Positions 25,469 to 34,106 of a DNA stretch of 64,000 nt are shown piece after piece. The first letter of the stretch is position 1; every line of letters begins with the position of its first letter. Below the pieces are notes generated by a model. It was not told the origin of the DNA. It saw only the letters and a list, made by a program, of their open reading frames with translations, and did not search any database. The DNA comes from Arthrobacter sp. KBS0703 (GTDB lineage: Bacteria; Actinomycetota; Actinomycetes; Actinomycetales; Micrococcaceae). Location of the stretch: positions 3,410,001-3,474,000 of the forward strand of contig NZ_MVDG02000001.1 in assembly GCF_002008315.2 (NCBI RefSeq), in the 5' to 3' direction. Both the position numbers and the translations under genes were made by a program.

Positions 25469-26701
25469 CTATACGAAGGCCGATTTCCCCGTCACGGCCC
25501 GGGCCACGATCAGCGAGTTGATCTCGTAGCTGCCCTCGTAGGTGTAAAGGATCTCGGCGTCACCGAACAGCTTGCCCATCTCGAAGTCGCTGCTGATGCC
25601 GTTGCCGCCCAGCAGGGAACGTCCCATGGCCACGGAGGCGCGCGCGAGCCTGGTGGTGGTGGCCTTGGCCATGGCGGCCTGCGCCATTTCCAGCTTGCCG
25701 TCCTCCTGTATCCGGGCCAGCTGAACCATCAGTGCCAGCGAGGCGGACGCATTGCCCAGGATCTCGGAAAGCTGCTGCTGGACCAGCTGGAAGCGGGCCA
25801 GTTCCCTGCCGAACTGTTTGCGCTGCAGCGAATAGGAACGGGCGACGTCGAACGCGGCCAGCTGGATCCCGGCACCTTGCCAGCCCACCCAGGCACGCGA
25901 ATCCCGCAGGAGCTCGTTGGCTTTGGAGAAATCGGTGGCGCCGGGGAGCAGGTTTGCCTCCGGGATCCGGACGTCATCGAGCACGATGTCCGCGTTCTGC
26001 ATGATCCGCAGCCCGATCTTGTTGGCGATCTTCGTTGCAACATAGCCCGGGCGGTCCGTCTCCACGATGAAGCCTTTGATCTGCTGATCGGCCACATCGC
26101 GGGCCCACACCAGGGCAAAGTCCGCAATGGTGCCGGCCCCGATCCACCGCTTGGCGCCGTTGATCACCCATTCGCCGTTCTCGAGCCGGGCGGTGGTGGC
26201 CAGGCCGCCGGCGATGTCGGAACCGTGGTCCGGCTCCGTGAGCGCAAAGGCACCCAGCTGGGTGAAGGCAGTCAGGCCGGGCAACCACCGGCGCTTTTGT
26301 TCCTCGGAGCCAAGCTCGTTGATCATGCCCACGATGAGTTCGTTGTGGATGCCCACCAGCGCCGACAGCGACACGTCGGCCCGGGCCACTTCCACGTACA
26401 TGAGGCCCTTGAAGAGCTTGGAGGTGCCGTCCGTCTGCAGCCCGCCGAGCCCGCGCTTGCCCATCTCGGCCAGCAGCCCGAAGGGGAACTCCTCGCGGTT
26501 CCAGTAGTCGATGGACTGGGCACGTACCCGGGACTGCAGGAACTCCCTCGTGTCGAGGTAGCGCTGCCGCTCCCCGGCAGGCAGCAGGTCCGCGATGTAC
26601 ATGAGGTCCGCGTCCGGAAAAGGCGGCGCGGCTGCGTCGGTACCGGCGGCCGCCGTTTCGGTTGATTGTCCGCTGTCACGTCTTTGTGGCTGCACGGGCA
26701 T
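25469..26701 (-). CDS. Acyl-CoA dehydrogenase (glutaryl-CoA dehydrogenase-like)
   Basis: FAD-dependent enzyme, 410 aa. N-terminal helical domain, central FAD-binding 'GAFALTEPDHGSDIAGG', C-terminal domain with catalytic-base region 'YTYEGSYEINSLIVARAVTG'; Glu of Y-E-G is the expected base, as in glutaryl- and short-chain dehydrogenases. Residues 1-30 are a low-complexity extension. It is divergent from the acyl-CoA ligase at 26797 with a shared palindromic operator between, so the two probably act in one route of fatty or branched acyl-CoA breakdown. Confidence 0.93.
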   Translation of the reverse strand: MPVQPQRRDSGQSTETAAAGTDAAAPPFPDADLMYIADLLPAGERQRYLDTREFLQSRVRAQSIDYWNREEFPFGLLAEMGKRGLGGLQTDGTSKLFKGLMYVEVARADVSLSALVGIHNELIVGMINELGSEEQKRRWLPGLTAFTQLGAFALTEPDHGSDIAGGLATTARLENGEWVINGAKRWIGAGTIADFALVWARDVADQQIKGFIVETDRPGYVATKIANKIGLRIMQNADIVLDDVRIPEANLLPGATDFSKANELLRDSRAWVGWQGAGIQLAAFDVARSYSLQRKQFGRELARFQLVQQQLSEILGNASASLALMVQLARIQEDGKLEMAQAAMAKATTTRLARASVAMGRSLLGGNGISSDFEMGKLFGDAEILYTYEGSYEINSLIVARAVTGKSAFV

Positions 26702-26731
26702 AGATCCCTTCGCTCTTCCAAACCCTTGGAT

Positions 26732-26769
26732 GTCCTAGTATATTGCACAGTGATGTGGATCACTAGGAC
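26732..26769. promoter_or_regulatory. Palindromic operator region between divergent genes
   Basis: Perfect outer arms GTCCTAGT (26732-26739) and ACTAGGAC (26762-26769), with a nested palindrome AGTGATGTGGATCACT (26749-26764). It lies 28 bases before the ligase start and 31 before the dehydrogenase start. The MarR gene at the end of the ligase operon (28636) is the likely binder. Confidence 0.6.
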
Positions 26770-26796
26770 GTGGATTCCAAAGGCGAAAGGTGCCCC

Positions 26797-28632
26797 ATGA
26801 CAGTCACCGACGACTTCCGTGCCGCACGCGACCACCTGCTCGCCCTGCGCCATGACTACAGCCAGGCGAGGAGCACCTTCGAGTGGCCGCGGCTGGAGGA
26901 GTTCAACTTCGCGCTCGACTGGTTCGACGCCATTGCGGCTGATCCGGCCACGGGGAGCAACCCGGCGCTGGTGATCGTCGAGCAGGACGGCTCGGCGACG
27001 CGCCGCAGTTTCGCCGAGTTATCGGCGCGCTCGAACCAGGTGGCCAACTGGCTCCGCGGCCAGGGTGTGAAACGAGGCGACCGCATGATCATCATGCTGG
27101 GCAACCAGGTGGAGCTGTGGGAACTCATGCTGGCCGGCATCAAGCTAGGCATCGTACTCATCCCCACCACCACGCTCATGGGCCCGGCCGACCTGAAGGA
27201 CCGCGTGGAGCGCGGCGAAGCGGGCTGGGCCGCCGTCGGCAGCGCCAACATCGCCAAATTCGCCGCGGTTCCCGGCGATTACAAGCTCATTGAAATCGGC
27301 GACGCCGGGCCCTCCGCAGCGGACGCGGCCCCGGATGCCTTCCGGTACACGGAGTCCGCGGCGGCCCCGGCGGAGTTCACTCCGGACGCCCCGACCAAGG
27401 CCGACGAGACGCTGCTCCTGTATTTCACCTCCGGGACCACATCCAAGGCCAAGCTCGTGGAGCACACGCACACGTCCTATCCCGTGGGCCACCTGTCCAC
27501 GATGTATTGGATCGGCCTGGAGCCCGGCGACGTCCACCTCAACGTGGCATCCCCGGGCTGGGCCAAGCACGCCTGGTCCAACGTGTTCACGCCGTGGATC
27601 GCGGAGGCCTGCGTGTTCATCTACAACTACGACCGCTTCGACGCCCGCGCCCTGATGGAGCAGATGGACCGCGAGAAGGTCACCAGTTTCTGCGCCCCGC
27701 CAACGGTCTGGCGGATGCTCATCCAGGCTGACCTCACGCTCCTCCAGAACCCGCCCACGAAGGTGGTGTCCGCGGGCGAGCCGCTCAACGCCGAGGTGAT
27801 CGGGCAGGTCCAGCGCGCCTGGGGCCAGACGATCCGAGACGGCTTCGGGCAGACAGAGACCACGGTGCAGGTGGCCAACACGCCCGGACAGCCGGTGAAG
27901 ATCGGCGCCATGGGCCAGCCCCTCCCGGGGTATGACGTGGTGCTGGTTGACCCTGCCACCGGGGAGGAATCCGACGACGGCGAACTCTGCTTGCGCCTGG
28001 AGCCGCGGCCCGTGGGCCTGATGAAGTCCTACTACGGGGATCCGGACAAGACGGCGGACGCCTTCCGTGGCGGCTACTACCACACGGGCGACATGGCCAG
28101 CCGGGACGAGCGCGGCATCATCACCTACGTGGGCCGCGACGACGACGTCTTCAAGTCCTCCGACTACCGGCTGTCCCCGTTCGAGCTTGAGAGTGTCCTG
28201 ATTGAGCATCCAGCCGTGGCGGAGGCCGCCGTGGTCCCGTCCCCTGACCCGCTCAAGCTCTCCGTGCCCAAGGCGTTCGTGGTCCTCGCTGCCGGCCATG
28301 AGCCCGGGCCGGAGCTGGCCGAGGAGATCCTGCGCTACTGCCGCGAGCACCTGGCACCGTTCAAGCGCATCCGGCGGATCGAATTCGCCGAGCTGCCGAA
28401 GACCATTTCCGGCAAGATCCGGCGCGTTGAACTGCGGCACAGCGAGGAGCTCCGGCACGGCCCGGCGGAGTCCGGCGCCGCGGCCCCCGGCCCCTGTCTC
28501 TTATACACATCTAGATGTGTATAAGAGACAGCGGCCTCCGGCGCGGCCGGAGCGTCCGGGAGTGCGGTTCAGGCCAGCCTCGGGAGGGAATATTCGGAAG
28601 CGGATTTCCCGGGCCTGAAAAGCCAGGGCTGA
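26797..28632 (+). CDS. AMP-forming acyl-CoA synthetase, interrupted by an adapter junction
   Basis: Activates a carboxylic acid with ATP and CoA. Motif A3 'YFTSGTTSKAK' at about residues 209-219, 'GFGQTET' and 'YHTGDMASRDERG' follow, and the catalytic Lys is in 'ISGKIRR' near residue 538. The frame meets a stop inside the 38-bp artefact at 28494-28531. After it the same frame continues with a Gly/Ala/Ser-rich linker and 'EYSEADFPGLKSQG', a typical C-terminus for actinobacterial acyl-CoA synthetases, ending TGA 28630-28632. The gene is therefore probably intact in the organism. Start ATG 26797 has GAAAGG upstream. MarR follows after 3 bases. Confidence 0.88.
28494..28531. other. Tagmentation mate-pair junction artefact 1
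   Basis: CTGTCTCTTATACACATCT followed by its exact reverse complement, 38 bp. Lies inside the acyl-CoA synthetase gene, adding a false stop. Confidence 0.96.
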
Positions 28633-28635
28633 GCC

Positions 28636-29142
28636 ATGAACTCGCCGCTGCCCCGCGATCCCATTGCCGATGCGCAGCGCAACTGGGAGCGCCACGGCTG
28701 GGGGGACGTCGCCGCGCCGATGGCCGCCATCACGGCGATCATGCGCACCCAGCAGATTCTCCTGGCCCGGATCGAGGGCGCCCTGAAACCCTTCGGCCTG
28801 ACGTTTGCCCGCTACGAACTTCTGGCGCTGCTCAGCTTCGCCCGGAGCGGCGCGCTGCCCATGAACAAGGCGAGCGCCCTGCTTCAGGTCCACCCCACCT
28901 CGGTGACCAACGCCGTCGACCGCCTCGAAAAGGCCGGGCTGGTGGCCCGTTCGCCACACCCCACGGATGGTCGCACCACGCTGATCGAGCTCACCGCCGA
29001 GGGGCGCACCCTTGCGAAAAGCGCGACGGCGGTGCTCAACACCGAAGTGTTCAGCCAGTCCGGCTTCGCAGACCGTGATGTTGACCAGCTAATCCGCATC
29101 CTCGGTGACTTCCGCCGGGGAGCCGGGGACTTCTCCGAATGA
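28636..29142 (+). CDS. MarR-family transcriptional regulator
   Basis: 168 aa winged-helix regulator. Recognition region 'MNKASALLQVHPTSVTNAVD', wing 'HPTDGRTTLIELTAEGR'. It starts 3 bases after the acyl-CoA synthetase stop, so it is cotranscribed and probably controls that operon through the palindrome at 26732-26769. Members near acyl-CoA synthetases often respond to CoA thioesters; the ligand here is not known. Confidence 0.92.
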   Translation: MNSPLPRDPIADAQRNWERHGWGDVAAPMAAITAIMRTQQILLARIEGALKPFGLTFARYELLALLSFARSGALPMNKASALLQVHPTSVTNAVDRLEKAGLVARSPHPTDGRTTLIELTAEGRTLAKSATAVLNTEVFSQSGFADRDVDQLIRILGDFRRGAGDFSE

Positions 29143-29171
29143 CCTCTCTGGACTAGCGCCCCGCAAACGGG

Positions 29172-29888
29172 CTAGCGGCCGGGAACGGAGTCTCTCCCCG
29201 GCTGGAGTTCGGAGGGGCGGTGCAGCTCGTCGATGAACGTGCGGAGCAGTGCGTGCTGCTGCGGATTATTCGCCAACTGCACGAGGTCGGCGGCGGTGCT
29301 GGCCACTTTGATGTTGGTTTGCTGGCTGTAGGTGGCAAGCAGTTGGAACGCGGCGTCGGAGCGGATGCGCAGGGCCCCCATCAGGATTCCCTTCGCCTGT
29401 TCTATGGTGCTCCGCGTGCCGATGGCTCCCGCCACGGCTTCCCGGGACGCGCGCTCTGTCTCCCAGTGCATGGTGCTGGTGAGGTCGATGATGAACCCGT
29501 CAACAACCCGCAGGGTCCCGGCCTCCACCAGCGCCTCCCCCGCCGTCAGGACCCGGTGCTCGCGCAGGCGGGCGTCGATGAGGCGGTGGTAACTGCAGAA
29601 GTACCCTCCCGAGGCGCAGGCAGACGCAAAGATGTCCTGGCAGCGGTCCCTGTCCTCCGGGTGTTTGTGGGAGAGGAGCAGATCGAGCGTTGGAACGATC
29701 TCCCCGCGGCTGTATCCGTGAAGGGCGTAGAGCTCATCCGACCAGTCCAGCCGCTGCGTGGCAGCATCGTAGCGGAACGTGCCGGCGGCACACTCTGCCT
29801 CCCCGAGCGCACTCGAGTAGGTCCGGACCGTCTTCGGCATGTTCATCGGGGCATCTTCGGCGCCCTCTGCCAGCTCATCCCCGGGCAC
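29172..29888 (-). CDS. PAS-ANTAR domain protein (RNA-binding antiterminator type)
   Basis: 238 aa. PAS_3 fold at about residues 35-140 ('SDELYALHGYSRGEIVPTLD') and C-terminal ANTAR domain ('RSTIEQAKGILMGALRIRSD', 'AAFQLLATYSQQTNIKVAST'). ANTAR domains bind dual hairpins in mRNA leaders and prevent termination. No obvious dual-hairpin target is seen in this window. An alternative ATG at 29846 ('MNMPKTV') would remove the 14-base overlap with the next gene. Confidence 0.88.
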   Translation of the reverse strand: MPGDELAEGAEDAPMNMPKTVRTYSSALGEAECAAGTFRYDAATQRLDWSDELYALHGYSRGEIVPTLDLLLSHKHPEDRDRCQDIFASACASGGYFCSYHRLIDARLREHRVLTAGEALVEAGTLRVVDGFIIDLTSTMHWETERASREAVAGAIGTRSTIEQAKGILMGALRIRSDAAFQLLATYSQQTNIKVASTAADLVQLANNPQQHALLRTFIDELHRPSELQPGRDSVPGR

Positions 29889-30222
29889 CGGCGGGATACC
29901 GAACGAAAGAAGTCGCCAGCGAAAGGGGAGGAACGGAATCCTTGCAGGAAGGCCGCAATTCGGGCCGGACGGGCTGGACCCGCCGGACAGCTCCGCCCAT
30001 CACCGCTGCCGGGCGATGTGCGGCCCGGCGTTCCGCGGGCGCTTCGGGCAACTCCCGCACGTGGCCCATGCCGGCGTATTCGCGAACGGCAGCGATACCT
30101 TCCACCGCGGCTGCCTTGCTCGGAAACGCCCGGGAAACTGCCATCACGGTCCCGTCCGGTGCAGTGAGCTGAAATCTGAAAGAAGCGTCTGAGTCGATGA
30201 AAAGTTCGAACATGCCAGCCAT
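29875..30222 (-). CDS. DUF1508 (YegP-like) small protein
   Basis: 115 aa. The first 60 residues form one DUF1508 unit ('GMFELFIDSDASFRFQLTA', 'SKAAAVEGIAAVREYAG'). Start ATG at 30220-30222 has an excellent AGGAGG 7 bases upstream. The last 50 residues are Arg/Pro-rich without similarity and may be a frame-drifted tail. Function of DUF1508 is not known. Its end overlaps the annotated start of the ANTAR gene, which suggests coupling. Confidence 0.8.
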   Translation of the reverse strand: MAGMFELFIDSDASFRFQLTAPDGTVMAVSRAFPSKAAAVEGIAAVREYAGMGHVRELPEAPAERRAAHRPAAVMGGAVRRVQPVRPELRPSCKDSVPPLSLATSFVRYPAGARG

Positions 30223-30463
30223 AAAGTCCTCCTGGATCCAAGGATCACCCAGTCCTCCCGCGACGCCATCGTCACAGGGGACAGTTGAAGTTCTCCGCAC
30301 CGTAACCCCGCAGATGTCCCGGGGTTCGAATTGATGAATTTATGAAATTGTGAACTAGCCGAGGCGCTCTTGGCAAGCCTTGTCCGCGCCGAAGACGGGG
30401 CGGCGAGCAGCCCGGCCGCGGGGCGTGCCGACATGTTGCAGAGCACGGATTGGGTGATATCTC

Positions 30464-30483
30464 GAGACAGACCGTTCTGTCTC
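30464..30483. promoter_or_regulatory. Operator palindrome upstream of the ArsR-family gene
   Basis: GAGACAGA (30464-30471) and TCTGTCTC (30476-30483), perfect 8-base arms with 4-base spacer, overlapping a possible -10 TATACT (30484-30489). Likely autoregulatory site for the regulator at 30546. Confidence 0.6.
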
Positions 30484-30545
30484 TATACTTGGAACCAGAA
30501 GACATTTATCGGCGCCGGAACCAGGAATTCAGCGGAAGGAATCCC

Positions 30546-30956
30546 ATGACGGATGACATGCCAGAGGGTGTGATCCAGACGGAGGTGAAGGCTGAGCTGT
30601 TCAAATCCATGGGTCATCCCGCGCGAATCCTGATTCTGGAGATGATGGCTGACGGTCCGGTTGCAGTTAGCCGCCTGCGGGACGGGACGGGCCTTGAGGC
30701 ATCGAACCTGTCCCAGCACCTGGGCATTCTCCGCCGCCAGCGCCTGGTCGTCCCGTCGCGGAAGGACGGCCGCCTCTTCTACGAACTCTCCTGCTCGGAC
30801 GTGAGCGAGGTTCTCGACGCAGCGCGGGGCCTCCTTGGCACAGTCCTCCAGACCAGCGGAAATCCTCCGGCTGGCGGCTTCCAGGCCGGCAATTTGCCGT
30901 CAGTGGCCCGGCGTGCCACCGCCGGCACCAGCAGCCGACGAGCGGCGGCTCTCTAG
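30546..30956 (+). CDS. ArsR-family transcriptional regulator
   Basis: 136 aa winged helix: 'KAELFKSMGHPARILILEMM', recognition helix 'GLEASNLSQHLGILRRQRLV', wing 'SRKDGRLFYELS'. No cysteine-rich metal-binding motif of the ArsR/SmtB sort is present, so the signal may not be a metal; related proteins lie next to sulfate/SulP transporters, which are not seen here. Start ATG 30546 with GAAGGAA upstream. The C-terminal 40 residues are Gly/Ala/Arg-rich. A perfect palindrome precedes it. Confidence 0.9.
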   Translation: MTDDMPEGVIQTEVKAELFKSMGHPARILILEMMADGPVAVSRLRDGTGLEASNLSQHLGILRRQRLVVPSRKDGRLFYELSCSDVSEVLDAARGLLGTVLQTSGNPPAGGFQAGNLPSVARRATAGTSSRRAAAL

Positions 30957-31044
30957 CCGCTGCGTGCCACCGCTAAGGCCAGCGCACTGGCCAGCGCACG
31001 GGAACGGCGCCGGGGCGGAGCCTCGGAGGGACCGTGTCAGCGCG

Positions 31045-31308
31045 TCAGACCGGATTTGCCACGGCCGCCGTCGCTGGCGACCCGAAGAGCCACGCCGCGA
31101 CGTCGCTCCGCAGGACCAGGTGCGGGCTTCCGGTCCCGCTGACGCTTCCCGCCGGCACGTAGTAACCCCGCCCGGATCCCGGCCCGCCCGCAGCGCGATC
31201 AAGCGCCTCAACGATCCGGCGGGTGAGGTGGCCGTGGGGCCCCGCAGCGTGGATTTCCTCGAGTTCATCCGCGGTAAGCCGTCCCAGTACAGCAGCAATA
31301 TTGTCCAC
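31045..31308 (-). CDS. Small conserved hypothetical protein
   Basis: 87 aa from a GTG at 31306-31308 with AAGGGA upstream. 'NIAAVLGRLTADELEEIHAA' forms an amphipathic helix; 'GYYVPAG' and 'LVLRSDVAAWL' follow. Not recognised as a known family. A longer start at 31350 is possible but less likely given the ribosome site. Confidence 0.55.
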   Translation of the reverse strand: MDNIAAVLGRLTADELEEIHAAGPHGHLTRRIVEALDRAAGGPGSGRGYYVPAGSVSGTGSPHLVLRSDVAAWLFGSPATAAVANPV

Positions 31309-31484
31309 GATCGTTTCCCTTCCCGCACAGTTGCCGGTTCGGCCGGTCACCGGATCCGCCCAGTTGCTTGAAGTGCAAGGCTAGAGCACCGCGCTTAACG
31401 GCAGGTGAAATCCCGACGGCCAACAGCCTGCGGAAACGGGCGGGATCTCGACAGGCTCGATCAGCGGCCCCTCGGCGGCCTGCC

Positions 31485-32306
31485 CTAGTACAGAAAAATG
31501 TCGATCCATGCGCGGTTGTGGGCGTGGAGCAGCACCAGGAACAGCACGAAGTCGAAGAGCAGGTGGACACTGACGATGTAGGACAGCGACTTGGTGACCG
31601 TGAAGATGCGTGCCTGCAGGAGGGCGAACGGGTAGATGAACAGCGGCGCCCAGGACCGGAATCCCAGTTCCCACAGAAATGATGTGAACAGGACGGCCTG
31701 CAGCAGGTTGGCCTGCCAGTCGGGCAGGTGCCTCCGGAGCAGTGCGAACGTGGTGCAGATGAAAAACAGCTCGTCCCAAATGCCCAGGGCGTTGGTGCCC
31801 ACGAAGAGGCGGGCAATGCCTTCGGGGTCATGCACGGCCGGCCAGTTCATGTAGACGCCGGTCCTGATCATGTACACGGGCAGCAGGGCGTAGCCCATCA
31901 CCACCACGGCCGGCAGATACCATTTCTCGGCCCGGGTCCACTTCTTCCCGGTCCGGACCGGGAAGACCACCGAGTGCTCCCTGGTGACGAATCGTGAAAC
32001 GGCGTAGGGGATCCCGACGGCCAGAATCATCGCGGATCCCATGACGAGCATGTGGGACGTGCTGACGTCCGTGGTGACCGGCACGGCGCTGATGGCGACG
32101 ACTCCCGCAGCAATCAGCGCCAGGTCCCGGAGCAATATCCTGTCCAGCAAGGCGGCCAGGAGCAGCGAGGCCGCCAGCAGGGCGTATCCGGGAGCGCCCT
32201 GCTCCAGCCCGAGCAGGAGGAAGCCGGACAGCGACAGCATCGCGGCCGGGATAATGCGCAGGGATGTCCCCCTGACAGTGCGCTGCACGGCCAGGGGCAT
32301 GCTCAC
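31485..32306 (-). CDS. CPBP-like membrane protein, degenerate protease motif
   Basis: 273 aa with about eight membrane helices. The C-terminal half follows the CPBP (Rce1-like) intramembrane endopeptidase pattern: '[20 protein letters not shown]' in place of E-E-x3-R, then '[10 protein letters not shown]' in place of F-x3-H, and 'VHLLFDFVL' for the last His-x3-Asn/Asp motif. Key residues are partly replaced, so activity is doubtful. It starts with GTG overlapping the stop of the enoyl-CoA hydratase (GTGA), so it is the last, translationally coupled gene of the valine operon. Confidence 0.82.
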   Translation of the reverse strand: MSMPLAVQRTVRGTSLRIIPAAMLSLSGFLLLGLEQGAPGYALLAASLLLAALLDRILLRDLALIAAGVVAISAVPVTTDVSTSHMLVMGSAMILAVGIPYAVSRFVTREHSVVFPVRTGKKWTRAEKWYLPAVVVMGYALLPVYMIRTGVYMNWPAVHDPEGIARLFVGTNALGIWDELFFICTTFALLRRHLPDWQANLLQAVLFTSFLWELGFRSWAPLFIYPFALLQARIFTVTKSLSYIVSVHLLFDFVLFLVLLHAHNRAWIDIFLY

Positions 32307-33082
32307 CGGTGCCTGAACTCCGGCTGGCGCTTCTCGGTGAAAGCTGCCATGCCTTCCTTCTGGTCCTCGGTGGCGAAGAGCGAATGGAACAGGCGGCGCT
32401 CGAACAGCACGCCCTGCGCCAGCCCGGTCTCGAAGGCCGCGTTGACTGCCTCCTTGGCCAGCATGGCCGCAGGCTTGGACTTGGACGCGATCACTTCGGC
32501 GGCCTTCAGGGCCTCCTCCACCGTGTCCCCGGCCGGCACCACCCTGGCCACCAGCCCGCAGCGCTCCGCCTCATCCGCGTCGATGAACCGGCCGGTCAGG
32601 ATCATGTCCATGGCTTTGGCCTTTCCCACGGCTCGGGTGAGCCGCTGGGAGCCGCCCATCCCCGGAAGAACCCCCAGGTTGATTTCGGGCTGGCCGAACT
32701 TGGCGTTGTCTCCGGCGATGATGAAATCGCACATCATGGCCAGTTCGCAGCCCCCGCCCAGGGCAAAGCCGGACACGGCGGCGATCAGTGGAATACGAAG
32801 CCGGGTGAGGTCCTCCCACCCGCGGAACCAATCGGCGTCGTACATCTCCATGTAGCCCTGGGAGGCCATTTCCTTGATGTCGGCGCCGGCGGCGAACGCC
32901 TTGCCCGACCCCGCGATCACCACGGCGCCCACGCCCGGATCCGTGTCCATGGCCGTGACCGCGGCGACGAGCTCATCCAGGGTCGCCTTGTTGAGGGCGT
33001 TCAGTGCCTCGGGCCGGTTCAGGGTTACGAGGCCGACGCGCCCCCGGCGCTCCACCAGAATGTTCCCGTACTCGTGCGTCAT
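32303..33082 (-). CDS. Enoyl-CoA hydratase
   Basis: Crotonase-family hydratase, 259 aa: adds water to 2-enoyl-CoA, here probably methacrylyl-CoA or other short acyl-CoA in valine breakdown. Oxyanion-hole '[11 protein letters not shown]' and '[14 protein letters not shown]' with the first catalytic Glu; '[16 protein letters not shown]' carries the second. It lies 39 bases downstream of mmsB in the operon mmsA-HIBCH-mmsB-hydratase, which covers successive steps from methacrylyl-CoA to propionyl-CoA. Confidence 0.95.
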   Translation of the reverse strand: MTHEYGNILVERRGRVGLVTLNRPEALNALNKATLDELVAAVTAMDTDPGVGAVVIAGSGKAFAAGADIKEMASQGYMEMYDADWFRGWEDLTRLRIPLIAAVSGFALGGGCELAMMCDFIIAGDNAKFGQPEINLGVLPGMGGSQRLTRAVGKAKAMDMILTGRFIDADEAERCGLVARVVPAGDTVEEALKAAEVIASKSKPAAMLAKEAVNAAFETGLAQGVLFERRLFHSLFATEDQKEGMAAFTEKRQPEFRHR

Positions 33083-33121
33083 CCGTGTTCCTCACGTGGT
33101 TGGTTGGTCCTGAATCCAAGA

Positions 33122-34106
33122 CTACTTTCCGGACTTGTCCCGGATGTCGGTGATGATGCCGGAAAAGTCGCGCCCGGCGCCGCCCTCAGCGGCAAAGGCA
33201 TCGTAAATTTCGGAGGCCAGCGGGCCCATCCGGGCTGCCACGCCTGTGCTCTGGACGGCATTTAGGGCCAGCTTCAGGTCCTTCGCCATCAGGGCCCCGG
33301 CGAATCCGGGCTGATAGTCCCGGTTGGCCGGACTGGTGGGCACAGGTCCCGGCACGGGGCAGTTGGTGGTCAGTGCCCAGCACTGGCCGGACGCCGCGGA
33401 GGCGACGTCGAACAGCGCCTGATGCGTCAGGCCCAGCTTCTCGCCCAGGACGAACGCCTCGCTCACGGCGATCATGGACACGCCCAGGATGAGGTTGTTG
33501 CAGATCTTCGCCGCCTGGCCCGCGCCGTGCTCCCCGCAGAGGACTGCGCGCTTGCCCATCACGTCCAGCATGGGGCGCACCGCCTCAAAGTCCTCCGGCA
33601 GTGCGCCCACCATGAACGTCAGGGTGCCGGCCTCCGCGCCGACAACGCCGCCGGAGACCGGCGCGTCCACGGAGCTGTCTCTTATACACATCTAGATGTG
33701 TATAAGAGACAGCCTGGCCGCTTCCCTGGCCTCGTCCACGTTGATGGTGGAGCAGTCCAGGAACATGGTGTCGGGCGGCGGCGGCGAGCAGCCCGGGCCG
33801 GCCTGTCTCTTATACACATCTAGATGTGTATAAGAGACAGAGCACATGCTGCCCGCTCGGGAACATGGTGAGCACCACGTCGGCCCCGGCGACGGCTTCG
33901 CTGGCGCTGGCGGCGACGGGTATGCCGTGCTCCCGGGCGGCTTCGACCGCCGCCGGCACGACGTCGTACCCGGTGACCGGATAACCAGCCTTGACCAAGT
34001 TGACGACCATGGGTCCGCCCATGTGGCCCAGCCCGAGGAAGGCGATGTGTTCCTTCCTGGCCGCGGAATCGTCTGCGGCTACGTCCGGCGTTGCATCCTC
34101 AGGCAT
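33122..34106 (-). CDS. mmsB: 3-hydroxyisobutyrate dehydrogenase, broken by two adapter junctions
   Basis: Oxidises 3-hydroxyisobutyrate to methylmalonate semialdehyde with NAD in valine catabolism. Three pieces remain. N-terminal piece from ATG 34104-34106 has the Rossmann motif 'FLGLGHMGGPMVVNLVKAGY' and ends at the junction 33803-33840. The 90-base middle piece encodes 'DTMFLDCSTINVDEAREAA'. The third piece begins after 33675-33712 with 'DAPVSGGVVGAEAGTL' and has the catalytic-Lys motif 'GAGQAAKICNNL'. The order is right for one gene. In the middle piece, the expected 'GLLAAA' before the DTMF strand is in another frame, so at least one small indel is also likely. Bases are probably lost at both joins. 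Confidence 0.85.
33675..33712. other. Mate-pair junction artefact 2 (in mmsB)
   Basis: Complete 38-bp copy of the mosaic-end palindrome; interrupts mmsB between its 'EAREAA' and 'DAPVSGG' segments. Confidence 0.96.
33803..33840. other. Mate-pair junction artefact 3 (in mmsB)
   Basis: Complete 38-bp copy, only 90 bases from copy 2; interrupts mmsB after 'TMFPSGQHVL'. Confidence 0.96.

Noticed and set aside
30464..30489. CTGTCTCTATAC near the ArsR gene as a further adapter remnant
   Set aside because: It lacks a base relative to the adapter, is part of a perfect natural palindrome, and no second half is present.
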